The notes under the pieces: generated by a model
The model's input: the letters and a program-made list of their open reading frames with translations, nothing else
Told to the model about the DNA's origin: nothing
The model's database searches: none
Source: Lycocorax pyrrhopterus obiensis
Taxonomy: Eukaryota; Chordata; Aves; Passeriformes; Paradisaeidae
Direction: 5' to 3'
DNA length: 64,000 bases
Assembly: GCA_014706295.1 (NCBI GenBank)
Contig: JACSVZ010000002.1
Location: 22,912,757 to 22,976,756 of the forward strand
In this document: positions 37,115 through 51,500 of the stretch, piece by piece
How positions within the stretch are numbered: the first letter of the stretch is position 1
Layout: every line of letters begins with the position of its first letter
Translations under genes and position numbers: made by a program

Positions 37115-40100
37115 TTATATTGAAGGCTCTTGCTGTGAAATGAGACCATCATTGCTTAACTTCAAAGTAGACCACTGCTTAAAAGTCAGTGCTTCTGTTA
37201 ACTCTGTTGTCCAAAAAGAGCATTAGCTTCTGGTTTATAAATTGTCTTGAAGTCTTCAGTTTCATTTGTAAAGCTGTTCCTTCTGTGTTTAGCACCAGCA
37301 AGAGGCTAAAGGAAAATCCACCTCTCTCTGTTCAATACAGGAGAATCAAGTTCAGCAAATATTTGAAGACCATTGTATATGGTGTGTGAAACCAGAAGAT
37401 CAGTACTAGTGGAAAAAATCTTTTTCCTTCTCCCCTTTTTTTTTTTTTTAATTTTGGTACAAAACATTTTTACCATGCCAAAATATCATATACCTGCAAT
37501 GGTTGGTAATGGTTTTTTAAAGAATATTTTAGGAGTACAGTGAGCTTTTGAACAGAATGCTTTTGAACAAATTAATTTCCAATAGTTCTGTCCCACCCAA
37601 AACTGATTCCACAACTGTGCTCTGGGAGTCCCTACTGCCTGTTGTACCACAATATGCACAACATTCAAGTTGTAAGAGGAGATAAAACAGCTGTTTCATT
37701 AATTAAGTACCTTCTCTTGACTGTGTATGCAAAATAAATTTTAATAGTCCACTTGATAAAAAAAGTTTGGATAAAATGGATATGTGAAAAACTGTCTTAC
37801 TGTGACTGAACTAAATATTGGTGCAGCAGAGCTTTGTAATATCTTTTAGTTTAATTTGTTTCACTCAAGTAAAATACGCCTTCTAACACAAGATTTGCCA
37901 ATATATTTTCCATTTGCCTTGGTTTTTTTCCAGTTTTGTAAAACAATGCGGCATTCTTTCTCTACCAGCAAGAAATGTGTATCTATTGCTTCATGAAATG
38001 GAAGCAGGTTAAGATCTCATAATAAACAGCTTCAACTATTTATTAAATTATTTTAGATAACTGCAGATGAATTATTTAATACAACATACACCTTTTTATA
38101 AATTAAAGTGAATGAACAAATAAGTCTTATGTGCACCTTCTTGTTCTATTTCTGTCTCCCCATGCTTTCATCCCCACACACATCCTAATTCTCTCACTCC
38201 CCTTTCAAAATGCCCTTTGTTTCCTTCTCACTCTCTGCACATCTGGTTGTCCTTCTCTTCCCCCTTCCCTCCTCCAGCTTGATAGTCTCATTTTTAAAGC
38301 TTTGTTTTGCAAAGTACATAATTAAGCAGTAAGACATGACAGGGCATGAATATCGTTGTATTAATTGAGGGGAGAGGGAAACCAAAAGAAAACTACAGAG
38401 AAACAATACCAGCTGGCACTCCATGGGTGTATAATTTGCAATTCATTTAGAAGAAAGCTCGTCCATGGGGTGGAATTTTCATTGGAAAGTGATGGCCAAG
38501 CCCATGTACCAAATGGATGCTTCTCAGACAGGAGCTTTGCTTTGCACTTGGGGCAGCGTGACTACTGCAGCTCTTGCTTGTTAGACCTGCTCTGATCTCT
38601 GCTGCTGGCCTGTTGTGACCAAAGGGGCTCTGCAGCCAAAGACCTATTAACTGATCCACAGAGGTAGATGGCTCCTTTTGATGGCTATTGCAGTGCAAGT
38701 GACATTTTTCTGCTGAGAAATAGGTGTTAATAATATCATTCTGTACTTAGATAAAGTGACTGTAACATTTGTCCAGTGCTAGTAATTTTAACAGCCATTT
38801 TCACTTGAAAATGGGCAAAGAAAATACTAATGAATGGTTGGCAAGGACCTGCAAGTGTGAAGTCTCTACTTCCTATCTCTATGTCCAAGTGGTGTACAGT
38901 AAACTTTGTCTCTGAGGAAGAAGAAAGAGGGCAAATAAAAACTCTTCCCTGTAGGAAAAAAGCAAGTTGGTAGCAGTCACAGCGGGGAGAGCTGGGAGAA
39001 GTAACTGTGTGCACAGAGCAGCCAGCTCCACTGTGCTAAAACTGGAGCTGCTTTTAATTTTTCTGTAAATTTGGTGATGTTTTAGTAATTTATACACTCC
39101 AAAATGGAAAAATAAAAGCTGTAGTGACTTGTGCAATTGGGCTGGGTCAGACTGAAAGCTTTAAGAAGAAAAATTCTAAATGAATTCCAATCTAATCTCT
39201 TTCCTGGACTTGTCCGGTTTGCGTTTGTAATGCAGTCCTGAGTTGAAGTGAATCTATAGAACATGTCTACAGATATTTGTAACAATAAGGCTTCTGCATG
39301 TAGGTGCAATTGAGAATTAAACATGTAGTTTATAATCTGTGTGTGTGTGAGCACAATGGTACATCACTGTCCTAGCCTGTAATGGTACAAAATGGTAAGG
39401 ACCGGAGATGTACTTCATGACAGCTAATAAAGCACAGAGCATTTTGTCTGTTTTCTCAGACTTTCATTCCTTCCAGCTGGTTACTGGCTTCCAAAAAAAT
39501 GCCCAGGCATTGGTTATGAGGGGTTCAAGAAATACAGAGAAGTTATTCAAGAAATCACTGATACATGGCATGAAAAATTGCTTCCTCTTCTGTACATTTT
39601 TAAGTCTGATGTAAGACATGAAAATATTTAGGTGGTCTTGGCTGTTTTCTTGGGGGCACCATCTTTCCGGTGGCAGGCAAATATGCAGCACTAAGTGTAC
39701 TTTTATTACACAGATGCTGTGCAGCATGTTTATGCATACATGACTTCACATCACATATGAAACTAATGTATTTGTATATGACTGGCAAACCTCTGGCCAC
39801 TAGTTTTAATGATGAACAGCTTTTTCATTTGAGAAAGTAGTTTTTAATGTGTGGGGTTTTTTAAAAACAAGTTTTGTACTGGAGCATCAGAACGATAGTA
39901 GGACCAAAATTCTTGTGGGCAGTTGTGCTGTTCAGAAGAGATTCCAGATAAAACATTCCAGATTCTTCTTAGTAATTATCCTGGGCCAGAATAGAAACTG
40001 GGATCCACTTTGCTTTCATGCCTTTTTTCCTGGCTGCTGGAAAAGGACAGCCTTGTTCTAATTTTGTCTTTAAAACAAACATAATTCTGTTAACTCCATT

Positions 40101-43100
40101 CATCCTATAGACCACCTTACTTCACACGGTGATTTTGACCTTCCAGAATGCCCTAAATTATAGTGATTTATTTTTGTTTTTCCTTCTCTCTTGGAGGAAG
40201 GGCAATACTTTCATCTTCCTTGCCAAGGTCAGGTGGCTGCAGCTTGTGTGCTCTAAGGTGTGTGCTTGCAGTTGATGTACTTGCTTTTGTTCCTCATGAG
40301 CTGGGCTTCATTCACTTTTGGGGTTTGTAGAGGCCAGCGATTGGCATCTGTGAGCAGTGTTTGCTGAAAGTACAGAGAATTGAACACACATATATGTGGG
40401 CAGAACATAGATCTGCTTTGAAAACTGTTGAAGTGATGTTAATTTTTTCATCCTGTATTATACTAGAGCAGGTTTGAGAGGGTTGTCTTGGTCTCTTGGG
40501 AGAAATTCCCTCATGAAGATAAATGAATAAATAGTGAAAACTTCACTGATCCTGCAGTAAAAAGAAGAACTTAGAGTATTTCTTGTATCATCTTTTCCTG
40601 AAGATGTTGAAATGTAGGAAACAATGGGGAAGGAAAAAACATTTTTCACTTCATTTTATGGTGTTTCTGTTGTCTAGATTCTGTCACTGTTGCTTTATAG
40701 AGTACCTTGCTTCCACATTTGCATCCAAATTGAGCTAGACCCTTCTGAAACAGGGCAATTAAAAAAAAAATTAATACTTACTTTCTTCCCCCTGAGATTT
40801 AGCTATGCCCACAGCACCATCAAAAGAATGGATATTATGGATTTTAACTGAAATGCCATGGAAGTAGAGTGGGAACGAGACGCATTCAGCTGGTTTTGTG
40901 ACTTCTGATGCGCAATAATGTTGCAGAGCCCTGTGTATCAATCAGTCTTCCAATTAAGTGTACTTAAACCTTGTGATGCTCTTGCTGCAGCCCTTATTTT
41001 TTCTGTCGCAATAGTTCCAGTTTGCCCTTAAGACTTTGTTTTTCACCACCCTTAGGTGAGGTTACCTTATTATCCTCACTTGAATAAAGGAGTGCCAGAC
41101 ATCTTCAGAGTCTGTGTGACTGTGAATAACTGAAAATCAAATTGTTAGAAATTTGTCCTTCAACTTCTGTTTTCTCGTGTCCTCCTTTCCTTCTAGTGTT
41201 TTCCTGCATGGTAACAGATGCTGTTTGATTTCTGTCATGTTTTCCATGTTTTGGCTCAACTTTTCCGAATTTCTATAAGAATTCAAAAGTTATGCTTTAT
41301 TTTCCCTTTACATTTTAAGTATTATATCCCAGGATTAAGGTTTGCAGCTGCTTCTTTATAGTGGAGCGTTAAAATACCTTGTCAGTTTAATATAGTCTTG
41401 GCTTGCATCAAGAAAGCTCCTGTTCAGATTTCCTAATTGAGAGTGATGGGTAGCTTGCCCTTGTCTTTGACTGCATGAAGAAAACCACATTCTTACTCTG
41501 CTTCTGTTGTGTTCTTATTGCCATAAGAATAATTTCTTGTTATATGGCAGTACTTCACTTTTTCAGATGTTAATGGGAATGGAAGTTCTTTCTGCCCACT
41601 TTTCTTCTATGATTCATTTAATTGCATTTTTTACCTCGTTATATTAATATATTTAGTGTGTTTTGTATATAAATTTTTATTGATTAAATAATAGGAGTAT
41701 ACTTCCTGTTTGAGAACTTGGTCTTTATTCAAGTCATAAAGTCAAGGAACCCATACACCAAATATTTATGATAGTAGCAAAATTGCTAGAATGGGTCATC
41801 GTGTTGCAGTATCCTTTAGTTCAAGAAGGATTTCAGAGACCACTAGTAAAGAATGAAATGTTACTGGAACTGCAAAAACCTATGGCAAGCTATGGAAAAT
41901 TTGGCTGCATTGGGATGGATATGGAAGGACAACTATTCAAAATAGTAATAAATATTTAAATGTTTGAAGTTGAAAATCAAAAGAAGCATAAAGTCAATGT
42001 AAATGCTACAGCTGGGAGAATTCTTACCTGTTTACACAGTCTGGATGAAAAATAGTATTTTCCCAAATTATTGGGTTTGGAAGTGCCAGTGCAGCATTAA
42101 CCCAAGTTAATGGGCAGTTGCTGCATGGTGGATCTATTTCCTGGACTGCCAAATCTGCCTGTAACTCCAACATGAGGCCTTGCAACAGGAAAACAGATTG
42201 TGGGAATGCCATATACAGTTATGGCAGAAAGCCTAATTCATATAAGAAATACAGCCTGTGGACGTATGAATTGGAGAAAGAAAATGTGGGTAGAACACAA
42301 CCTTGTCCTATGTAAATAGAAATAGCTTTTGAGTGAAAACTAGAAAGGTTTTAATGTTCTTGATTATTTTCTACTGGAAAATCAGCTTTTTTCTCATAAG
42401 AGCAGAATAATTTAGAAAAACTTGGTGCAACCAGTTTTCATTAAAAAAGGAATTGACTGGAATTTTTTAATTTTGTTTTTGTGTGTGTGTGTTTGGGGGT
42501 GGAGGGATGTTGACTGAGGTTGTCTGTGGTGTGGCTTCTTTTCTCAATCACCAAAGAAGAATAGTGGAGTTTCAGAGTCAGTTTTCTAATGATATTGTGG
42601 ATCATTAGCCATTTAAAAAAAGTTTAAAAACCAGTTGAGATGGACAATTGTCAGAAATTGTCTCAATTTAGGCAGTTGTTCCCTGAGAATATCTTGCTTT
42701 CCAAGATGTTTAAGGAAGAATGTAGATGCTTTCCAACCAATGGAAGAAACTGAAAGTCTTGCAAGTCTCCAAAGCTGTAAACTATTCCCAGTGCACGTAA
42801 CTTCACAGTAATGTACTGGGCAGAAATTTATGCCTGATCTCAGCTGGTTATGTCTGTGCCCTGGAGCATGAAGATGGAGGTTCTTGCAATTTTTAGTCTA
42901 GTTGCAGAGGCTATTAATCATTAGGTGCAATCCCTTCTTGGATACAGCTAAGCTCTTTGTTCAATATGTTCTGAGCTATTGAACTTCACAGGTCAATTAC
43001 ACAGTGTTTATAAAACTAATTCTAGATTTTGACCAGCAGTGAAAACATAACCCTCAGTGGGACCAGCTATTGCTTTTAAATCAACTGTTGTTTTCTCTGT

Positions 43101-44635
43101 TACATGGGGGAGTGGAAAAAACCAACAAACTGATAAAATATGCAGATTTCATAGAGAGGGAAAGGCAGCTAAGTGCAGACAAGCTTTGAAAATTTCTGCA
43201 ACCCTGTTCAGGTTTCTCAATGGTAATTTTGGGGTTAGTGTTAATCCTTAACAGTCTGTTGACCTCCCATGTCTCAATGGGTGGTTTACTCCAGTAGATG
43301 GATGTCTGCTACTGTTGCAGTGCAGGGATTTGATTCCCTCCATCTGGAGTAGAGTGATGCTCAGCATGTTTAAGTAACGTGAAATTTCATTCTTCACTCC
43401 ACAACAAGTGAGGCATCTGCCCAGATAGAGACCTGGGATGTGATTCCCCTGTTTTTTTCTTTATTTATTTTTCTTCAAATCACTGGTAATTTCATTATCC
43501 TGATTCTGGTGATGTACTTAAAAAAAAAATGGCAAAATAATAAAAAAACCCAATCCAAAACAAAATGCCAAAATATACAATGAAAACAACTGGACCCCAG
43601 TATTTTGTTACATATTCCGTAAATGTCAGGAAACTATAAGATAGTTCCTAACTACTGTTAGGATAGCTGTCAATTTATAAAAGGTTATGAGCTGCCCAGA
43701 CAATTTTGTGGACCTGGGAGAAGACCATCTGGAGGAGAAACGGAGCATATCCAATGATTGCAGAAGAGAATAATCACCAGTATCATACTCAATTAATGCA
43801 AATGTTCAGCTGGTGAATTGCTGCATAAAAAGCTGACACAACAACACCTTGATTTTTCCTTGGGGAAAATTTCAATAAAACATCACCCTGTTCTGGGAAT
43901 GAAAATTGCCTATCATTAAGAGCATAGGCCAAAAGTTACATGTTTCTTTATCTTGTAGGAAGTGTAGTAGCTGGCTAATGTGTTTGCTGTGAAATGAAAA
44001 CTTTCTCATGAGCCTGCCACTTGTGTAAAGTGCATTTCATCGTGGTGAGTTGAATAGGCTGGGAATTTTCCTTTCAAAATTAAAAGTGCTTCTTTTAGAA
44101 TGTATTTTTCCACCTTGAACAGGCAAATATTACATTTCTTCTTTTGAAATGCTGAGTGTTGAGCATCTCTGAATCGGTACTTCCACATGTGGGAAGGCAC
44201 CTTCCCTTTCTCCTGCATTGATTTCCCCTGACTGGCCCCTGCAGTGAGGCTGTTTGGGAACTGGCCAGTTTCTCTTCATTATGTAGGAAAGATACTAGAC
44301 TCACAAAGACTTTCATTTGTAGATACTGAAACCTTTTACAAAGCAAATTAAAAAGTTGTGCATCATATTTTAATTAAACAGGGATTATTAGAGCTGCTTT
44401 TTGATTTTCTAAGAAAGAAAAACATATACATTCAAGTAACTAAGAAATAATGCGGGGTTTTTTCCTGTTAGATTCCAAATCTCATTTGGAAATCTTTGAA
44501 GTATGAGTAGATGAATTGGACTGAGTAGTCCAGTTAGCATCACCATCTTACTCAATACTGTGCCCTTAGAGCTTTCAGTGAGTTACCAGGAAGCCCTTTA
44601 CTGCAGGGATGGTCTTTTCAGCAGTAGAAAGAATT
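37115..44635 (+). other. CDK14: CDK14 intron 2, unique stretch
   Basis: I see no gene, RNA or clear repeat. A region at 41768-42315 contains two modest plus-strand open frames, one cysteine-containing, that I cannot assign. A short GT run is present at 42479-42492. Confidence 0.7.
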
Positions 44636-45540
44636 CTATGGAACTGTATGATAATTCAGGTCAAGAGGGACCTGAGGAAGTCTCTTGTACATCCACCCCC
44701 TCAAAGCAGGAGCAGCTATGAAATTAGACCAGACTACTCAGAGATTTTTCCAGTTGATCTTGAAAGCCTCCAAAGAAGAGACTGCACAACCTCTCTGGAT
44801 AATTTGTTTCAATCCTTGGCTATCAACCGGGTTAAGAACTTTGCTTTACTTCCAGATGCAGAACTTTGGTATGTCCTTGTTGAACTGCATGAAGTTTCCA
44901 TCAGGACGTTTCTCCAGCCTGTGCAGGTCTTTCTGGATAGCAGCCCCGGCACACCAACATCCCCCCTCATCCACTGCAGAGAGTGCACTCCCTCATCTCC
45001 AGGTTGTTGATAGGGGTATTAAACAGGGCATGTCCCCAGATAGACCCCTCCAGTGCCTCATTTGTTACCAGCCTGCAGGTAGACTACAACCCATTGGCAC
45101 AATTAGCTAAACTTTTATTAGCCCAACTAGTTGTCTACCCATCCAGAGCATAACAGCTTAACTTGAACACAGGAATGCTATGTGAGACTGTCAAAACCTA
45201 GTTAAAGTCAGTGATGTTCATCACTCTCATGTTGTCCAGAAATCCAGTCAAGATTTGTAGCAGAGAAGACAATTTGGTTATTCAGGCAAGATTTACCCCT
45301 GCTAAATCCATGTCATCTGTTGCCGGTCACCACCCCATTGAAGTGCCTGGAAATGTGCTCCAAGAGGATTTGCTCCATGATTTTTCTGAAGGACCTAGGT
45401 GAGGGTGATTAGTTTGTAGTTCCTTGATTGTCCTTTTGGTCTTTTTTGAAGAAGGATACAACAATCTTTGATCATCAGGGACCTTTTGCAATCTCCATTT
45501 CTGAGAGACTGTCATGTCATCCAAAAGCTACTTCAGGAAC
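44636..45540 (-). mobile_element. Old CR1 LINE copy, minus strand, internally deleted
   Basis: The plus strand shows reverse-complement CR1: AAGAGGGACCTGAGG and CACAACCTCTCTGGATAA from the 3' end. Then come TTTCTCCAGCCTGTGCAGGT, GTTGTCCAGAAATCCAGTCA and CTCCATGATTTTTCTGAAGG from further into ORF2. The normal sequence between the tail segment and the CTCCAGCCTGTGCAGGT segment is missing, so an internal deletion is likely. Divergence is high, indicating an older insertion than the copy at 58741. Confidence 0.85.
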
Positions 45541-48500
45541 ATGCCAGTACTTAGTTGTCTACTTTGCAAGCCTGAATTCTTACTTCAGGCTGTCTGGAAA
45601 TGCTTGAAAGAGAAAAAAATATCCTTTCACTATTTCTTCTAGAAGTTAAAATACTTTTAGTTTCTTTCAGGTGTGGTTTTTTCCCCCTGATACTCTTCTC
45701 CCTATAGAAAATGAAGTTTACATTTATTATGGTGTTTTCAAGTATAGTGAAGGCATTTCCACATTTGTAACATGATTGATAATCTGCTTATGCATCTAAC
45801 CACGTTATTACCTAGAAACTTCAGAAATTGTTTTGCAGCATACCTCAGTCTTTTTTCTATAGCCAGGGTTTGTCAGAGGCGCTGTGGTTGCCATGAACTA
45901 TTTAGATGAGGATGCCAAGTGCTAATGCAGGATCACAGTGCTAAGGAAAATTGTGGGGTTCGATGTTTGACAGCACTCCCTGTTCTTGTCCTTGGAGGGG
46001 AGGTTGGCTAAGATTCTGGGAAAAATGGTGCTGACTTTATTTTTGGTGCAGAGAAGCTGTTACGTAAATGCCTAATATCAAAGGTGTATGTGCCTTTGAA
46101 AATAATTGTGTATGCTGGATTTTTTCCTGGCTGTCTGATCTCTAGCATCACCTGGATTTTCAGCACCAGTAGCTGGTGTTCTGACAGAGCTTATTGCAAA
46201 GTATGAATCAGAGCCCTTAATGTTTTGTTTGTCTAAAAGAGAAACCTAGATAACATCTGTGTCTGCCCAGCTGTTTTCTTGACTCCAAGCATTACTCATT
46301 TGGCTGAACACTTGCTTCACTGACCCTGTGCTCTTAGTAGACTCTGGGGCAGGATTCTGGAATGCCTGAGCAAATATTTTTGGAGATCTTAATCTCTGTT
46401 TTGACTAATACAAGCAGTGGCCTTCAGGTATTCCACAAAAGGCTCTTTGAGTATTGTACAAAAACTGAAAGGGTGGCATTTGAGGTTGGGTCTGTGCAAG
46501 ACACACAGATTTGTCATTACACAAATCATTCCCATCTCTGCTTTGCTGGGAAGGGTGTCTCTGCCACCATGTGCCTGTGACCGGTCTGGTCAGATGATCA
46601 GCTGCACCGATGACGCAGGTGAGCCTTGTGGTGGTGGTACAGAGGAGCTGCTCAAGGAGACGTGGGCTGCCTCCACACGTGCTGCTCCCCCAGTCCGCCC
46701 TTGGATGCTTCATGCTCAGAACCACCTTTTCATGCCTCTGATATGGAGCACTAATAGTTATGTACGTGTGGAATAAAATAAAAATAAGAAACATAGAATG
46801 TGCTTTTGTTATAAATAGCTGGGAATACATTGTGCTATTTCAGATTTATTAGCATGTAAAGTGGCGTGGTGGGACTTCAACAATAACATGGTCACTATTC
46901 TGAGAAGCAGATGTGTAACCATAAATGATATTTGCATGTGCAGGCTGTTAAATATGTAGCCTTATCTTTGTGTAGCCCTATTTGTGGTGTGTACACATAC
47001 TGCATCCTTCCATCTATGTGCAATACAGGGATGTGTATAGTGGGCCTTAGATACAGACAGTAAGCAAATAATACATTATATTCGTAACTTCTTTTCCTGT
47101 GCTTACTTAGAGAATAAGTAAATTATTATAGACCATCGAGTGATACTGATTTCCACTGGGATAAGTGATGTATTATGGGAGTGCAATGAGGAATTAGGTG
47201 ATTAAGTAAGCTTTGTGTTGGGTGCTCTTAAAATACTGCCTGCTGTGTGGTTGATGCAAAAATGAAAGCTTTTCATAATAATATATCCTACAAAAACTAT
47301 TTTAAGAAAGGTCTGTGGAGAAAATTTGAGAAATTTAGAAGAAGAGTATCTTTTTTTCCTATTCCATAAAAATCTTTGCGTTTGTATATTTAGACAAATA
47401 TTTTGCCTTGTGGGTGGTATTTTATTTGCCAAAATTTATTTTGCAAATGGCTGACTTCTTTAAAGGCTATGTGTCAGTAAAAAGAGTATTTTTCTTCTTC
47501 AGTTCTCTGCTATGTGAGAGAAACTATAAGTGTTTAGAATGCCTTTTGTTGAAGTGTTTGCAGTATGCCATACTCAGCTTTTAACTACTAGGGAATGGTT
47601 TAAAGTGTTAATTTTAGTGTGTGAATGTGGAGAACCTCTGGGCCTTTTATATGAGCGGTTTCTTTGCTGCTTGTATTTTGTGGCCACAGTGACTTTCTCA
47701 CTTGTTTTCATGCAGGTTAAAACCTCTTTAGCATCCACAGCAAGGCCCTTCTGCTTGCTGAATCCACTTGAAACAAATCCTGTAAAGCTCCAGAATATAG
47801 TATATCAAATTGTTAATTGAAGAATGAGTCTTTAATGAAGAGTCATGAAGGACAGGAGCTTAACGTGCCTTGCTTTCCCTTTCTCTTACTCAGAAAAATA
47901 GTGGAAAAACCAGGTGTCCACAATTTCTAACCTAAAGGTGAAATTTCCTTACATGGTAGTGTTCTGTGGCAGGTGATGATTTTCTTCCAGCAGTCTGCAT
48001 GCCTTAAACTCAGGCTGGCTTTTGTCTAATGGTTGATAATGTCACCTTTATGTGAGTTAGGGCATTTTGAAGTCTTTTAAGTCTTGCAGATAAAGGGGGT
48101 TCATGCATACAGTGCTGAGCTTTGATTTCTCTGATACAACACTGCAGTATCTTTATTCAAGTGAAACAAGGAAATTGGCATTGGGTGTGTTTTAGGATAA
48201 AGCCTTTTTATTCCTACTTTACTTTAAACCTCAAAATCTTAGCTTCAGATGTCTACAGCATCTGATTGCATCCATCTTTCAGTCCTCTCCTTGCCAAAAG
48301 TGTTGCCTTCCTTTTTAAAGTTTATTTCTTTTTTAAAAATTATTTTTGGCATTTTTACCTTCACTGCTTGTGTCCCTTGAGCTTTCCCTTAGTAAACATC
48401 TGCTAAAATTGCTTCAACCCTTTTTAATCTATCCTGCTTTTGTTGCTAGTTTTACTGCCATCCATTTCCCCATGTTACAGACTAGTGCAGACTGCTCTTG

Positions 48501-51500
48501 TCACATTTTAGTCCATTTAAATAAATAAGTGTTCCCAGTTTGTTATGGTTTTCCTATGGCATGCTCTGTCAAATGGCGCGTCTCAATAACGTGTTTCTGA
48601 GCAGGAGGCGAAATAAGTGACTTGAATCAGTGATTTGGAAGGTGAGTGTCAGGTCCTCGAAAAATTCCTATCTGCTCTGTGTGCAGGAACAGCCTAATCC
48701 CCTGGGATGCCAGCCATTGGGGTGGGTAAAATGCAAGCAGAGGGTTTTGACTGCGCCAGCTGTGCGACGGGGAAGCAGCTGGAGCGCTGCCGGAGAGCAG
48801 TTGGCAGCACCGAGCAGTGACAGAGGGGCTTCAGAGTCAGATAGGAGTGTAAACACTTGTCTAGCTGCAATGATCAGGGCAAGTATTTCTATACTTCCAT
48901 TATTAACTGATTATGAAAAATGGAGCTAATGTTGTAACAGTAAGCTCTGATGCAACAAATAGACTAATGCAGAACGTAGTTTATTTGGGACTGCAGTGAA
49001 ATCAGTGGAGCAGAAGAGTTTCTCTGTATTTTTGGTAACATCAAAACATGCCACGGAAAAGTATTTTGTGTATGTTCTTATACAACTAAACTAATTTAGC
49101 ATTATGAAATAGATAGGATGGTAGAAAAGCATTTTAAAGATAAATGAGTGAAAAAAGTTCTAAATTTTACTTTTTTTAATGTTATGACTACCTTTAAAGC
49201 ACTATGATTCAAAATAGTTTTGACTGGGAAAAAAAAAAGTTGCAAGTTTAATTGGGTGGGGTAAGAAATACTCTTCTGCTGAAGCTTCAAGCCAGACTGC
49301 TAACCTCTTTAATGTTGAATCAGTTTTACACAGTAATAGTTATTTCTGCAGAATGAAAATTTTCAACAAATGTTTTTTTAATTCAGTAGCTAGTTCATTC
49401 CGAGACAGGAAGCTAGCTGGTAGCTGAAAATCAGGGTGCTTTGTTCTCATCTTCAGTGTATCTGCAAATATGAGCCTGGAGCGATGACATGTACCAATTC
49501 TTCAATCACCAAAAAACATCAGCGAGGAGCTTTTCTAATTTCTAATAACTGCAGACAATAATGTACTTGTTAAAAGATGAAATTTATTTTTGTGTTTTTT
49601 CTTTTCTACTCTTTAAAATGGTTTTATTTACTCAAACATCCTAAATCATGGTATCAATCCATTTTAGTTCCAGTTTCCTTCTAATTGGTGCTTAAGACAA
49701 ATGATATGGAAATAATTTCTATTTATTGGACCTCAATTGCTCGGTTTTTAATACTAAAATGTAAATTGAAAATATGAATACATACATAATTGCTGAAGCT
49801 CATCATTGTGTATTTCTTGCTTGAAAGAAGTTGCAAACTTAATAGAACACTTCCAGTTAGTGGAAACCGGTTCTTTTATTACCAACTGATACTACATAGC
49901 CATTTAAGGACAATTCTTTGGCAAACTTATAGTAAGTTCTAAAATTAGTTTTTCAACTTGATTGAACGGGATGATTATAGTTCATTTTCAACGGAAATAA
50001 GAAGGACAAACTTCTGTATCTGCCAGTGGCTGTTATTCTTGAAGGCAAAAAATCCTACACAGAGATGAGGTTAAATCTTAAATCTAACAATATTCTGTAA
50101 ATAAAGGTCTAGTTGAGGACTCATCAAAGAAGCCAACAGCTGATGGGTCTGAGAACAGGTCACCAAATTTGCATTTGGAGGTAATTTTTTGGAGGTAATT
50201 TTCTTTTTATAGAACAAAGTAAAAACCCTTTTAATTATATTCATTCAATGCTGTCATTTTTCAACAAAATAATGTACTTACTGTAAAATGTTTTCCCATT
50301 ATGACCTTTTTTGCTTCTTATGTAACCGCGTCTGATCTATGTTTCTGTTTGCGTGAAAACAAGAAACCCTACATGAATAAAAGCAGTTTAAAAAAATGAA
50401 AACACAACCCTCTCCTCCCTAAGAACTGAGTCTACCATGCAGGTTATATAAAATGTACACTGATAAGTAAAGTCATGACTTTTACAGTTGTGAGGGAGGT
50501 GAAACAAAGCTTGGAGTCATGTGCATTGACTTTCCTATTTGTCTTCTGAAACCTCATTACACTTTGCAAATTTATTGCCTGTATTAATGCTGATCCACTA
50601 ATGCTAATTCTTGGGAGCTCAATGCAATGCATTTCTGCTGATTTCTGACTGTCATTAGTAACCATGAAAATATTACTTATATCTGGATTTGTCAGCGCCT
50701 TTCTTTGGAGCCTTTTTCCTGCAGTAGCTATTCATGAAGGCTAAGCTAAATTTTTGGTGACTTAAAGTCAGGCAATGTTCATATTCTACCGAAAATTTTG
50801 GGAGAAAGGGCAGTGTTAGTTCTTCTGAGAGCAGATAGAGAAAAGAGTCTTTTTTCTTAACATGGTTAACGTGAAGTATGATAGAGGCTAGGAATTAAGA
50901 TTGAAATGATTTAAATTTTAGTGACTGTTGGGTGTACAAATGTCCATGTGTGTGAGTCTGTAGGTGTGTCCAGTTAGGGATGCACATGAGTAGGGATCCA
51001 GGAAGCTCATAGACTGAGTTAAATTTGAGAAGCTGTTTTCTATATTTTTGTTCTAACTCACAACTATGAAATGTTTCCGGTACAAATTGAAAAAAAAAAT
51101 CCACTAAATACTATGTGTTTTAAAAATGCCTGCAAGGAGTCAAGATGTTATGGAGATGAAGCACTGCTGACTGGCCCTGCACTATGTGCAATGTCCACGC
51201 ATTTCCATAATGGCATTACTTTTCCCATTAAGCTGAGTGAATTACAGCACTTTTTGTTTGAAGTGTTTGCTCTAGTTGTGGCATGAGTGAATTCTATGGC
51301 TTTTAAAATATTGCAAGTGTTCTGTAGTCATGGCTGCTTTGCAATCAGTTGCAGTTCAGCGCTTACTAAGAAACATAATTTCTTTTTTAGAGGGAATGTT
51401 ATGATAGAAGCATATCCTAATAGATTACAGTGAGTGAAGGCAATGTTTTCGGAAGGAAGATGTGAAACGAGGGAGTAAAGATGACATGTTTATGGTATAG

